The translations under genes and the position numbers were made by a program. A DNA stretch of 64,000 bases, from the NCBI RefSeq assembly GCF_021654575.1, contig NZ_AP024488.1:248001-312000 (forward strand). The letters are read 5' to 3'. Shown piece by piece: positions 50,410 through 60,101 of the stretch. Position 1 is the stretch's first letter; each line of letters starts with the position of its first letter. The stretch is from Desulfoluna limicola (GTDB taxonomy: Bacteria; Desulfobacterota; Desulfobacteria; Desulfobacterales; Desulfolunaceae). The notes beneath the pieces are model-generated. The model was not told where the DNA came from. It saw nothing but the letters and a program-made list of their open reading frames with translations, and searched no databases.

Positions 50410-51174
50410 ATGACTATTCGGAATATTGCTTTGAATATCTGGAGAGAGTCCCTGAGGGATAGGGCCTTGATCATATTGATCTTGTCAGGGTTGGTTATGA
50501 TTATGTTATCGTCTGTTCTCGGGGGGATGGCTGTAGGTGGGATGGAGCGAGTTGTTCAGAGTATGGGTTTTTGGATTCTCGGGATGTGGGGGCTGATATC
50601 AGCCATATATTTAGGTGGAAATATCATTCTTCGAGAAATAAAAGAGAAAACAATCTATTTGATTTTATCGCGGCCGATTAGCCGAACCAGTTTCTTGCTC
50701 GGAAAGTACCTTGGTATCCTCATGGTCATGGCAACGTCCTATGCGACTTTGTCAGGCTTCTTGCTCTTCGTTATGTTTGGATGTGGTGTTAGCATAAACT
50801 CTGCACATATATGGGCTCTGATGTTCATATTTGGTGAGTGGCTGCTTCTTGCCGCAATCACAATTTGTCTTGCTTGTTTTACCACGCCACTACTCCATGC
50901 CTTTATGATGACGGGCTTTTACTTTATCGGACATTTGAGTAATATCTTGCGGATCTATTCGGCTAACAGCGATGAACTTTGGATGACCATTGCCCTGAAG
51001 TGTCTTTATATCGTGATTCCCAACCTTGAAGCCCTGAATTTTCGTTCGGAGGCAATTTACAATGAATTCGTTCCATTTTCTCTTCTCATAGAAGGGGCCG
51101 GTGTTCTTGGGTTGTGGATAGTCCTGTTTTTGGTGGCTGCTGTCACTATTTTTAACGAAAGGCGCATTCCCTGA
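50410..51174 (+). CDS. ABC-2-type permease, PilI-like
   Basis: 254 residues, about six membrane helices (LIILILSGLVMIMLSSVL, MGFWILGMWGLISAIYLGG, LMVMATSYATLSGFLLFV, WALMFIFGEWLLLAAITI, HAFMMTGFYFIGHLSNIL, LWIVLFLVAAVTIF). The LREIKEKTIYLILSRPISR loop is typical of ABC-2 permeases. It forms a transporter with the ATPase just upstream; the substrate is unknown. The ATG at 50410 is preferred. It lies two bases from the next gene. Confidence 0.78.
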   Translation: MTIRNIALNIWRESLRDRALIILILSGLVMIMLSSVLGGMAVGGMERVVQSMGFWILGMWGLISAIYLGGNIILREIKEKTIYLILSRPISRTSFLLGKYLGILMVMATSYATLSGFLLFVMFGCGVSINSAHIWALMFIFGEWLLLAAITICLACFTTPLLHAFMMTGFYFIGHLSNILRIYSANSDELWMTIALKCLYIVIPNLEALNFRSEAIYNEFVPFSLLIEGAGVLGLWIVLFLVAAVTIFNERRIP

Positions 51175-51175
51175 T

Positions 51176-53206
51176 ATGATGACAGGGCAAAACTCCGATT
51201 CATATACGCTTAGGGCCATACTGATTCTGGTTCTCTTGATTATTATTGCCTACGCCAATACTTTCAGGTCGTCATGGCATTTTGACGATTACCCTAATAT
51301 TGTTCACTCCGATGAGGTTAGGGTAAAGAGCCTTTATCCGAATGCACTTTTCGAGGCATATCGTGGTTTAAATAATGGAAATCATCGTCAGAGGCCTGTC
51401 ACATGGCTCACCTTCGTTGTGAATTGGTATTGGGGACAGGACAATGTGGTTGGGTACCATGCTGTAAATCTTCTGATTCACCTTGTTTCATCCATTTTTC
51501 TGTTTTTGTGTTGTAGGCACACATTGGCAGCCTATGTGTTTCATAAAGATGACGATCCGACTTTGGCTCTGCTTGCTTCGTTTCTCGCCGCTGCAATGTG
51601 GGCGCTTCACCCCATACAAACCCAGGCTGTGACATACGTCGTTCAGCGCATGGCATCCCTATCGGGGATGTTCTATATTTTGGCATTATATTGGTTTTTG
51701 AAAGGCGTACACCTCAAAAACCCAAGTGGCCTGAAATATGCCTATTTTGGTTTGATGGTACTGTGCTGGTTCCTCGCGTTGGGTTCCAAGCCAAGCGCCA
51801 TCATGTTTCCTGCTGCCGTTGGACTTTTTTATTTTCTGTTTGAGAGCCCAAACCGTCAAAGGCTCTCTCCGGGAGTGCGTATAGCTGTTTTTGGGGGGGC
51901 TTGTGTGGTCGTAGGAGCTGTGGGATATTATTTAATTGGCGGCAATCCTATCGGCCTTCTCGGAGGGTACAGCATTCGGCCCTTCACATTGACTGAACGC
52001 CTTCTGACCGAAGGGCGTATCCTCACCTTCCATTTGACTCAGTTGCTTCTTCTGCAGCCCTTCAGCTTCGCTTTGGTCCATGATATCCCGATTTCAACCT
52101 CGTTTATTTCACCTCCTTCAACAATCATTTCAATTTTAGTCATTGTATTATTAATCGGGCTGTCGTTCTGTGTAAGAAAACGAGCACCCCTTTTCTCATT
52201 TTCTATTCTTTTTTTCTTTGTCAACCACGCTGTTGAATCGACGGTTTTGCCCCTTGAACTTATCTACGAGCATCGCAACTACATTCCGTCGATGTTTCTT
52301 TTTTTACCTCTGTCATATGGGTTTCTGAATTATAGTTACACCCGTAACGCATCCGATAAGGTTGCTCCATGGGGGTATTTTATTCTTATTATGGTGGTTT
52401 TTACGCTGGTGGGGCTGACGATACACCGGAACCAGGACTGGCGGACGGAAGAAACATTCTGGACTGATGCCATTCAGAAATCTCCGGGAATAGCAAGGCC
52501 GTATCATAATCTCGCACGGGATCATTATGAACGGGTTGGGGATTACGAGACGGCTTTAAAATTATACAAAACTGCACTTAATAAGCGTGATTTACGACCA
52601 GACCATAAAGCATATTCATATAACAATATTGCTTCACTCTATTATAAAATGAGTGAGTATGATACGGCCCTTGAGTATGTCGAAAACGCACTTCGTATAA
52701 ATCATCAGTATGAGGTTGCCTTGTATAATAAGTGTCTGATTCTAATATCTATGGGTCAGATGATTGAAGCTGAAACAATTGTGAAACTTTTGATGGAGAG
52801 GTATCAGTCAAACCTTGATTACAGAGCGCTGTATGGTTTTGTTTTAATGAAAATGGGTCGTAACAATGATGCAGAAAGTCAGTTGGGTGCTGTTGTTGAT
52901 ACCAATCCTTATCACTTGACGGCTTTGATGCACTTCGGTGTTTTGCAAGGTATAATGGGAAATAACGTAGAGGCCGAACAAATTCTTATAAAGCTTATCA
53001 AATATTCACCCTCAAAGCTGATGTCTAAAATATGTTTGCTGGAATTGTACAGAAGTACAGATGAGAGGACCATGAAGAGATATCTGGCGTTTATTCTTAA
53101 AACACATGAATTAAGAGACCTGAAAAAAGCGGTTGAAATGTCAAAAAATGATCACCTTGCTCCTCTTTTGGATTATGATTCGTTAGATGCAGTGCTCAGT
53201 CCATAG
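51176..53206 (+). CDS. TMTC-like membrane glycosyltransferase with C-terminal TPRs
   Basis: 676 residues. About ten membrane helices in the first ~420 residues with GT-C features: acidic SSWHFDDYPNIV in the first external loop, HAVNLLIHLVSSIFLFL, HPIQTQAVTYVVQRMASLSG, and IYEHRNYIPSMF. The C-terminal ~250 residues have TPR helices (ARPYHNLARDHYERVGDYET, AYSYNNIASLYYKMSEYDTA, EVALYNKCLILISMGQMIEA). This layout matches TMTC/O-mannosyltransferase-like enzymes using lipid-linked sugars. Beside pilins, pilin or surface-protein O-glycosylation is a reasonable inference. Confidence 0.8.
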   Translation: MMTGQNSDSYTLRAILILVLLIIIAYANTFRSSWHFDDYPNIVHSDEVRVKSLYPNALFEAYRGLNNGNHRQRPVTWLTFVVNWYWGQDNVVGYHAVNLLIHLVSSIFLFLCCRHTLAAYVFHKDDDPTLALLASFLAAAMWALHPIQTQAVTYVVQRMASLSGMFYILALYWFLKGVHLKNPSGLKYAYFGLMVLCWFLALGSKPSAIMFPAAVGLFYFLFESPNRQRLSPGVRIAVFGGACVVVGAVGYYLIGGNPIGLLGGYSIRPFTLTERLLTEGRILTFHLTQLLLLQPFSFALVHDIPISTSFISPPSTIISILVIVLLIGLSFCVRKRAPLFSFSILFFFVNHAVESTVLPLELIYEHRNYIPSMFLFLPLSYGFLNYSYTRNASDKVAPWGYFILIMVVFTLVGLTIHRNQDWRTEETFWTDAIQKSPGIARPYHNLARDHYERVGDYETALKLYKTALNKRDLRPDHKAYSYNNIASLYYKMSEYDTALEYVENALRINHQYEVALYNKCLILISMGQMIEAETIVKLLMERYQSNLDYRALYGFVLMKMGRNNDAESQLGAVVDTNPYHLTALMHFGVLQGIMGNNVEAEQILIKLIKYSPSKLMSKICLLELYRSTDERTMKRYLAFILKTHELRDLKKAVEMSKNDHLAPLLDYDSLDAVLSP

Positions 53207-53272
53207 TGATAGGCTTTCTTTTCGCGATATTGTACTAAAATTAAGATTTATTGACTGTAAGAATGGGGGCGT

Positions 53273-54133
53273 ATGAATCACGCGGTAACGGTTATAATAC
53301 CGGCATACAATGAAGAGGAAACAATAGGTCCACTGGTACAGCGTATTCGTTCGGTGTATCCCTCATATGAAATCATTGTTGTAAATGACGGAAGTACCGA
53401 TAATACTTCACAGGTAGCTTCAAAAGCTGGCGCTATGGTTCTTGATCATCCCTACAATATGGGAAATGGTGCCTCAATAAAGACTGGAATGCGTAAGGCT
53501 TCATGCGATATCCTGGTCACTATGGATGCAGACGGGCAGCATGACCCTGCTGACATTGAAAAACTGGTTTCTGGTATCCCTGAGTACGATATGGTGGTCG
53601 GGGAGCGTTCATTGAATGGGCAGGCCTCGGTACAAAGAGCAGTGGGGAACCATTTATACAATGCATTTGCATCTTATGTGGCGAAGTTCAAGGTCAAGGA
53701 CCTGACCTCTGGGTTTCGAGCGGTTAAACGTGAAGCAGCATTAGAGCACCTTCCTCTTTTTCCAAACACGTACTCTTATCCCACGACATTGACACTGGCT
53801 GTTCTTCGAAGCGGTTACAGCCTGAGATACATTCCAATAGGAGTCTCCTCGCGAAAAAATGGAAAAAGCGGGATCCACCTGGTGAAGGATGGAACCCGCT
53901 TTTTGATGATCATTATAAAAATATGTACCCTCTATTCACCGTTAAGGGTTTTTATACCTGTAAGTGGCATGATGTTTCTTTTAGGGCTGATCAATTATGC
54001 ATACACATATTTGATCGGAGCTCGCTTTACAAATATGAGTGCTGTCTTGTTTATGTCTGGAGTCATTTTATTTATGATGGGGATTGTTTCAGAGCAGATA
54101 TGCCAGATGAGGTATGAGAGATCTCATAAGTAA
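53273..54133 (+). CDS. GT2 glycosyltransferase, dolichyl-phosphate-sugar-synthase-like
   Basis: 286 residues. GT-A domain: VTVIIPAYNEEETIGPLVQR, VVNDGSTDNT, MDADGQHDP (DxD-type) and the ERS...LTSGFRAVKREA pattern of DPM/DPG synthases. Two membrane helices at the end (VFIPVSGMMFLLGLINYAY, SAVLFMSGVILFMMGIV). It likely makes a polyprenyl-phosphate sugar, which would be the donor for a GT-C enzyme such as the TMTC-like gene just upstream. Confidence 0.85.
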   Translation: MNHAVTVIIPAYNEEETIGPLVQRIRSVYPSYEIIVVNDGSTDNTSQVASKAGAMVLDHPYNMGNGASIKTGMRKASCDILVTMDADGQHDPADIEKLVSGIPEYDMVVGERSLNGQASVQRAVGNHLYNAFASYVAKFKVKDLTSGFRAVKREAALEHLPLFPNTYSYPTTLTLAVLRSGYSLRYIPIGVSSRKNGKSGIHLVKDGTRFLMIIIKICTLYSPLRVFIPVSGMMFLLGLINYAYTYLIGARFTNMSAVLFMSGVILFMMGIVSEQICQMRYERSHK

Positions 54134-54185
54134 CTGTGATCATGGTATTTACTTGTAAATCCGATTCGATTGATTAGGATGAAAG

Positions 54186-55304
54186 ATGATACATTTTTTT
54201 ATAGGAACGAAAGCGCAATTCATCAAGATGGCGCCAGTTATCGAAGAGGTATCAGAGCATGGGTGGGATTATAGTTTAATTGATACAAAACAACATGCAA
54301 AAACAACGTCTGAGTTGATCAATTTATTCAACTTGCGATATCCGGATGTTGTCCTAAGCAACAGAAAAGAAAATATCAAAAAATTAGCGGATGCTATACT
54401 GTGGTTTATAAAAGATATTATCCGGTTGGTTTTGTTTCGAAAAAAAATAGCTAAAAGTGTTTTTCAAGGAAGAGGTGGGGTATGCGTTGTCCACGGTGAT
54501 ACATTGACAACACTGTTGTCGATTTTGTATGCAAAGCGATGTGGCTTGAAGATTGTTCATATTGAGTCAGGGCTTCGAAGTTATGATCTGTTCAACCCCT
54601 TTCCTGAAGAAATTATCCGTCTTATATCGATGAAATTGTCTGATTCTTTAATAGCACCTTCCAGCCAAGCCTATAATAACTTAGTGAAGATGGGGTATAG
54701 TTCAAAATCTGTATTCATTAAGGGGAATACGGGGAAAGATGCGGCATTAAAGATTGTCCAAAGCCCTCTATGTCCAGATGATTTTAATGTGTTACCGAGA
54801 AAGAACTATGTTGCTGTTACCATTCATCGTGCCGAGAATATATATAATTATCAGCGTATGAAATTGTTATGTGAGGCAGTAAAGTATGCTTCTAAGGATA
54901 AGAATGTTGTATTTGTCCTTCATGATCCCACTCAAATTCAACTGCTAAAATATAATTTGCTCGGTGAATTACAAGCAAATAAAAATGTTTTATGTATTGG
55001 TTTGCAACCTTATGATAAGTTTATCCAGTTGTTATTAAACGCAGAGTGTGTGATGACCGATGGTGGAAGCATACAGGAGGAATGTTCATATTTTAATATC
55101 CCATGCATAGTACTCAGGTCCTCGACGGAGCGGGACGATGGGATAGGGAAAAATGCAATTTTGGCTAAATATGATTTAAATATGATCAAATCAGAATTGA
55201 ATAAGATGAAATCTCTAAAGTTAGAAAGGCCTCACCCTCTTCTTGAAAGGTGTCGACCTTCTGAGAAAATTGCCGAACTCCTTCATAAAATTTCCCAAGC
55301 GTGA
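54186..55304 (+). CDS. UDP-N-acetylglucosamine 2-epimerase family protein
   Basis: 372 residues of the WecB/SpsB-like fold. Motifs: FFIGTKAQFIKMAPVIEEV, VVHGDTLTTLLSILYA, VHIESGLRS with the catalytic Glu, VTIHRAENI with the catalytic His, and TDGGSIQEECSYFNIPCIVL. It interconverts UDP-GlcNAc and UDP-ManNAc for surface polysaccharide. The N-terminus varies slightly from WecB (FFIGTKAQFIKM in place of VFGTRPEAIKM), so the true substrate may differ. Convergent with the next gene, six bases apart. Confidence 0.82.
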   Translation: MIHFFIGTKAQFIKMAPVIEEVSEHGWDYSLIDTKQHAKTTSELINLFNLRYPDVVLSNRKENIKKLADAILWFIKDIIRLVLFRKKIAKSVFQGRGGVCVVHGDTLTTLLSILYAKRCGLKIVHIESGLRSYDLFNPFPEEIIRLISMKLSDSLIAPSSQAYNNLVKMGYSSKSVFIKGNTGKDAALKIVQSPLCPDDFNVLPRKNYVAVTIHRAENIYNYQRMKLLCEAVKYASKDKNVVFVLHDPTQIQLLKYNLLGELQANKNVLCIGLQPYDKFIQLLLNAECVMTDGGSIQEECSYFNIPCIVLRSSTERDDGIGKNAILAKYDLNMIKSELNKMKSLKLERPHPLLERCRPSEKIAELLHKISQA

Positions 55305-55310
55305 TTTGAT

Positions 55311-56342
55311 TTACGAGTCAATGGATGGCATCCCATGTTTTAAAAGTTGATTTAATTTTTGTGGTTTGATTTTAAATGATGAGAAGAGCATTTTTATTGA
55401 CACACTTCTTTGGGGTTGAATTAAACGGCGGAGTTTTTGTGCCTTATTGATGTTTCGAAAGAAGGAAGTGATAGCTCGTAGGTAAATGGTTTTCAAAATT
55501 GACGGGTCTTTTTTGGAGGCACTGATACACACACCTTCCAATAGTAACACTCCGATATTGAGTCCAATAATAATTAAATCCAATGGTGACGGTAATGCTA
55601 CGGCCATAACGAGTAACTTGTTTCTTTCTGTATGGTATCTCCTATTTATGGTTGTTCTCAGTTGAGCCGATTTGTCTGCTTTTCCCCCGCCTAAGCTCGC
55701 ACCGACATGGTGATAAAAACCAGAGTGATTGAGGGCTATAACCGGATGTCCCATCAATTGAGCACTGAGGCATACATATAAATCCTCTGCTAAGAAACCA
55801 AAAAATGGTGGGAATCCCCCTGTTTTATCCCATACCTGCTTAGGTATCCACATGCATGCACCGATAATCATCCCAACCGTTGTAGGCGTAACTGGCATAG
55901 GGTTAGGGATTGCGTTTAAAAAAAAATCTAAAGAACTTCCAGCATCAATAAATTTCTTTGTATCCTGAGTATATTGAGGTACTCCTAATATAGCGTTACT
56001 GTTTTTCTGTGAATATTTATACAGGGTCTCAAGGGCATTTGAGAAAAGGTTGGCGTCATTGTTCAGTAATAAAAGATATTTACCTGATGCAACTTCCGCC
56101 ATACGGTTGTTACTTAGACAAAATCCGACATTACTTGTACTGCGAATCAACGTTACATCGGGGTATTTCGTATTGATATAGTCTGCAGAACCATCGGTAG
56201 AAGCGTCATCATGAATCAGGATTTCATACGATATGCTAGTGCTTTGTCCATAGATGGATGCGAGGCATGAATCGATGAGATCAATGCCATTGTAGTTTGC
56301 AATACAGATGCTAATTTCTTTGTTTATCAACATGTTTTCCAT
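55311..56342 (-). CDS. GT2 glycosyltransferase, rhamnosyltransferase-like
   Basis: 343 residues. GT2 features: ISICIANYNGIDLIDSCLAS, ILIHDDASTDGSADYI, LLLLNNDANLF (DxD equivalent NND), GACMWIPKQVWDKTGGFPPF with the FGFLAEDLYVCL motif. A hydrophobic segment follows near 255-275 (PLDLIIIGLNIGVLLLEGVC). It extends a surface glycan. The ATG at 56342 is followed by a second in frame. Confidence 0.82.
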   Translation of the reverse strand: MENMLINKEISICIANYNGIDLIDSCLASIYGQSTSISYEILIHDDASTDGSADYINTKYPDVTLIRSTSNVGFCLSNNRMAEVASGKYLLLLNNDANLFSNALETLYKYSQKNSNAILGVPQYTQDTKKFIDAGSSLDFFLNAIPNPMPVTPTTVGMIIGACMWIPKQVWDKTGGFPPFFGFLAEDLYVCLSAQLMGHPVIALNHSGFYHHVGASLGGGKADKSAQLRTTINRRYHTERNKLLVMAVALPSPLDLIIIGLNIGVLLLEGVCISASKKDPSILKTIYLRAITSFFRNINKAQKLRRLIQPQRSVSIKMLFSSFKIKPQKLNQLLKHGMPSIDS

Positions 56343-56445
56343 GATTTAATAGATGGACAGGTAATCATTTCATTTTTAGTGGGCCTTGAAAGTATAACAT
56401 ATGAGGCTATTTTCTAATTCTGACTTGAAATGCTGCAATGTTGAT

Positions 56446-57648
56446 TCAAAGAATGGAATCAATACAGTCTTGAATATTTGAAGTGTATGAGTCCATGCTG
56501 AATCGTTCAATAACGGATTTTCTGCTGTTTTGTATTAAGCGAAAATAAAGGTCTGTATCTGTAAGCAATGATGCAATACAGTCGGCCAGCATTTCATGAT
56601 CCCCATGCGAGTACAACAATCCATTTACGCCATGTTGAATGATTTCCTGTAGGCCTCCGCTCCTGGTTCCAATGACTGGTGTTTGGAATGACAATGATTC
56701 GACCGCTGTTCTTCCAAAAGCTTCACATCGAGAACAAATAAGCGTAATAGCTGAGTTTGTATACATCTCCTTAACATCCTTTTTGAATCCTTCAAAATCG
56801 ATTTGGGCTGAAATTGAAAGGGCGTTGGCCAACGTTTTAAGATTTTGTATCCTTTCACCTCTCCCAGTTCCAACGATGGATAACCTGACTTTGAAACCAC
56901 GGTTAATTAGGTGAGATAATGCGTGAATAGCATCCTCATGACCCTTGCCGGGGCTAATTGTTCCGACTATAACTATCTTAAATTCTGAGATATCCTTAAT
57001 GCATTGTTTGATTTTTTTTAATGCTGGTTCGCATTCAGATGTCTTGGGAAAATCAAATCCATTATAGGCAATTTTAAAGTTCTTGTATTCGGGCATTCTT
57101 TTTTTTAGATTGTTCATAACTGCATACGAATTACATATAATTGATTTTGAAGATGTACTGACTATTTTCATGCTGAGTTTATCTCCGAGAGTATAATAGC
57201 ATCTGAAATCATCATATACGAATTCATGTGCATGCCAAATATGGGGTACCCCGAGAAAACGTGAAGCTATTGCCCCGATAGGTGTCGCTAAGCTATTTGT
57301 GAATACGAGATCCGGTTTAGTTTTTTTTATTATTGCTATTGATGCAATAGTAGATATAAGGCCAAAAATAACTCTTATGATACGTTTTATTGTTTCTGAT
57401 TTGGATCCAAACCAAAATACATATGGGAATATATGGGTCTTTATATCATTATCCCTAAATAATTCATATAGAGGCCCTTTAAATGGTATTAAGACCGATA
57501 CATCGTAATTACATTTGAGGCTTTTTACTAAAGATAAAAGGCAAAGCTCCGCTCCTCCAATACGGCTGGAGTGTGAAATGAATAGTACTTTATTTGGGCT
57601 TTTGATTGGTTTTTCTGGATGCCTTAATGACGATACCCCAGACTCCAT
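56446..57648 (-). CDS. GT4-family glycosyltransferase
   Basis: 400 residues. FISHSSRIGGAELCLLSLVK near the start, VFTNSLATPIGAIASRFLGV, PHIWHAHEFVYDD, the GT4 VGTISPGKGHEDAIHAL, and the nucleotide-sugar-binding CSRCEAFGRTAVESLSFQTP with GGLQEIIQHGVNGLLY. The EAFG...E motif is intact. AT-rich like its neighbours, unlike the housekeeping block. Confidence 0.88.
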   Translation of the reverse strand: MESGVSSLRHPEKPIKSPNKVLFISHSSRIGGAELCLLSLVKSLKCNYDVSVLIPFKGPLYELFRDNDIKTHIFPYVFWFGSKSETIKRIIRVIFGLISTIASIAIIKKTKPDLVFTNSLATPIGAIASRFLGVPHIWHAHEFVYDDFRCYYTLGDKLSMKIVSTSSKSIICNSYAVMNNLKKRMPEYKNFKIAYNGFDFPKTSECEPALKKIKQCIKDISEFKIVIVGTISPGKGHEDAIHALSHLINRGFKVRLSIVGTGRGERIQNLKTLANALSISAQIDFEGFKKDVKEMYTNSAITLICSRCEAFGRTAVESLSFQTPVIGTRSGGLQEIIQHGVNGLLYSHGDHEMLADCIASLLTDTDLYFRLIQNSRKSVIERFSMDSYTSNIQDCIDSIL

Positions 57649-57689
57649 ACGTCCCCTTTTTAATATTTTTGTCGAGATGGTATTAAGCG

Positions 57690-58856
57690 TTAAATTAATT
57701 TTTCTATGTGACTAATTATTTCGGAAAATCTAGCATCCCAACTGTTTTTTTGGGCAAATTCATAATACGAAGGGTCACCTTTTGTCTTTGTTAGGGCGTT
57801 TTGAATATTATCAACAAACTCCTCGGGTGTATCGTACAGTAATGCAGGAGAACATAGTCTCTTGATTTCATCAAGGTTTCTGCTGACAACAGGAAGACCG
57901 GCTGAAAAATATTCATACAGTTTCACTGGGTTGGTTGAGTCAGTTAATTTGTTCTTCTTGAAGGGTATCATTGCGGCGTCACAGAAATGAACGTATTTGG
58001 GTATATCTGAATAATTCTTTCCTCCAAGCATGTGTATATTGGTAAATTTATCAAGGTGGCTGAGATTCACGTCTGATGGTCCGATTATAATAAAGGAAAC
58101 ATCAGGGCATCGATTTGCAGCGTGGTATAGTGTATCGAAGTCGAACCAATCCGCCACTGATCCTACATAAATTACGCGAGGATGTGGTAGGTTCTTAATA
58201 TCAGAAGGTTCCGACTGGCTATCTGACGTACGGCAAAAATGACTGTAGTTAGCCCCATTGGGAAGATAATAGACATTGTCATTTCTGACTAATTTTACTT
58301 TTTCATAAAGCTTGTGTGCTGTCACAAAGATAATATCAGCTTTATTAATAATTTCTTGTTCAGCATATTTCGAATTCTCGGGAATGCTTGAGAAAGATTC
58401 ATAGTCATCAGACATACGATAAATGAGTTTTTTGTAAGTTATGTGTTTCATTAAAGACATTGATGATGGGGCCTGGGATAACCAGAGAATATCGGGGTTA
58501 TCAAAATTATTAGACGATATGACATTTTTAATTGAGGGTATAGAGAATGATGTCGTATGGTCCAAGACATATCTGGATTTCAGGAACGGATAATTCCTGA
58601 AAGGAAGTAAAGTCAGACTATGATAAGTGCAAAATCCGTTATTTAATCGCTGGACCCCATTAATCCATTGGCGCAACAGCGTAATATTTTCTTTTTTATT
58701 GTTGCCAAGTAAGCATTTAATAACATTGATAAATGATATAGGAGATCGATACCAAAATACATTATGCCCTTCGTTGACGAACAAATTAGCATAATGATGT
58801 GACCCCACCTGTATTATGCCATCATAATTAAGAGCTTCTGACATTAATATTTTCAT
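57690..58856 (-). CDS. GT4-type glycosyltransferase, TuaH/GumK-like
   Basis: 388 residues. MKILMSEALNYDGIIQVGSH at the N-terminus, DILWLSQAPSSMSLMKHITY, LIYRMSDDYESF, ADIIFVTAHKLYEKV, YYLPNGANYSHF, PRVIYVGSVADWFDFDTLYH and MIPFKKNKLTDSTNPVKLYE with YFSAGLPVV. The D-Y and NG-N-Y patterns are those of GT4-like glucuronosyl or mannosyl transferases. Function is inferred from fold and cluster. Confidence 0.8.
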   Translation of the reverse strand: MKILMSEALNYDGIIQVGSHHYANLFVNEGHNVFWYRSPISFINVIKCLLGNNKKENITLLRQWINGVQRLNNGFCTYHSLTLLPFRNYPFLKSRYVLDHTTSFSIPSIKNVISSNNFDNPDILWLSQAPSSMSLMKHITYKKLIYRMSDDYESFSSIPENSKYAEQEIINKADIIFVTAHKLYEKVKLVRNDNVYYLPNGANYSHFCRTSDSQSEPSDIKNLPHPRVIYVGSVADWFDFDTLYHAANRCPDVSFIIIGPSDVNLSHLDKFTNIHMLGGKNYSDIPKYVHFCDAAMIPFKKNKLTDSTNPVKLYEYFSAGLPVVSRNLDEIKRLCSPALLYDTPEEFVDNIQNALTKTKGDPSYYEFAQKNSWDARFSEIISHIEKLI

Positions 58857-58910
58857 TCAGAACTTTCGTTAAGATTAATTGTTTTTGTGAGTTATACAGA
58901 TGAATAGTAC

Positions 58911-60101
58911 TTAATGATGTCTATATCTTTGATAGGGTAGCGGAATGGCTTCACTTAGCAAATCGGAATAACATTTTTGAAGCTTAACGCCTTGTGAGTG
59001 ACTATGATACTGTTTTTCTATGTGCTTTCTCCCGATGTCAAGCCACTCGCTCCAGTTTTCGTAGTTGTTTGAAAGCCATTTGATTTTATCGATTATACTT
59101 TGAACATCGCGTTCGGCAACAAGCCAGTCTTTCATTCCATAATTTATGACTTCAGGAATATCGCAATGCATAGTACTGACGACGGGTATACCACTAGCAA
59201 CCATTTCAATAATACTTACTGGTGCACCACCTTCGGTATCACCATCAATAGCAGTAATACTCGGAGAAATAAAAATGTGGTGTTTTAATGATTCTTCCAT
59301 TAAAATGGTATGTGGTTGGAATCCCAACATTCGTATCTTCTGAGTAAGGTCATTGTCTTTGATGGTCTTCAGTATTTTTTCTTTTTCCACCTGTGTTTGG
59401 TGTTCACTGGTGGCGTCCCCGATAATTGTAATTTCCAGTTGCATCTCATGCTGTAATCTTCCTATAGCTTCTAACGCATAAGGGATTCCTTTTTTTTCTT
59501 TAAAAGCGCCTGAGATTAGTATTCTCAAGGGTGTTTCCGGCTGCCATCGTCTAGGACGATAGGATATTTTATCCACCTCTACTCCCAAGTGATGAACCTG
59601 GACTTTTTGCTGTGAGCAACCGAGTTGTACCAAACACTTGGCCATGTGGTTTCCTTCACACAGGAATAGGTCGGCTGATCGGAACAATGAGGCATATCGT
59701 TTAAGCCATCGAGGATTTTGCAAGGGTACCTTATTTACATCTAAACCATAAAAGGTGACTACATGCTTAGCTTTAGTTAGGCGTATCACTTGTGAATCAA
59801 GCCAGCCTTCAAAACCAAAATGAGAGTGTACAATGTCCGGTTTGATCTTGCGGCACATTTTCCATAACCAAAATAGCCGTGATAAAAGTTGGGCGCCTTT
59901 GATTTTTGAGTTCCCAAATAGATAGAGGAAAGATTTTTTTGAGATAACATGGAGGTTGGGCAAAATAAATTGGTCAAGATTTTGTGTCGTTGAACAAACA
60001 ACATGTGACTCGATTTTTGAAGGCAGATGTTTTGCTTGGTTGTACATCCACGTTTGGGTCTGTGGAAGCCAACTTGTTGTACTTTGGATGACTTTGGTCA
60101 T
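58911..60101 (-). CDS. GT4-family glycosyltransferase, colanic-acid-type
   Basis: 396 residues. The N-terminal STTSWLPQTQTWMYNQAKHL, PDIVHSHFGFEGWLDSQVIR, VVTFYGLDVNKVP, then VHHLGVEVDKISYRPR, ILISGAFKEKKGIPYALEAI, and ISPSITAIDGDTEGGAPVSI with EMVASGIPVVST are typical of WcaL/AmsK-like GT4 enzymes. It overlaps the asparagine-synthetase-like gene by four bases. Confidence 0.85.
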   Translation of the reverse strand: MTKVIQSTTSWLPQTQTWMYNQAKHLPSKIESHVVCSTTQNLDQFILPNLHVISKKSFLYLFGNSKIKGAQLLSRLFWLWKMCRKIKPDIVHSHFGFEGWLDSQVIRLTKAKHVVTFYGLDVNKVPLQNPRWLKRYASLFRSADLFLCEGNHMAKCLVQLGCSQQKVQVHHLGVEVDKISYRPRRWQPETPLRILISGAFKEKKGIPYALEAIGRLQHEMQLEITIIGDATSEHQTQVEKEKILKTIKDNDLTQKIRMLGFQPHTILMEESLKHHIFISPSITAIDGDTEGGAPVSIIEMVASGIPVVSTMHCDIPEVINYGMKDWLVAERDVQSIIDKIKWLSNNYENWSEWLDIGRKHIEKQYHSHSQGVKLQKCYSDLLSEAIPLPYQRYRHH

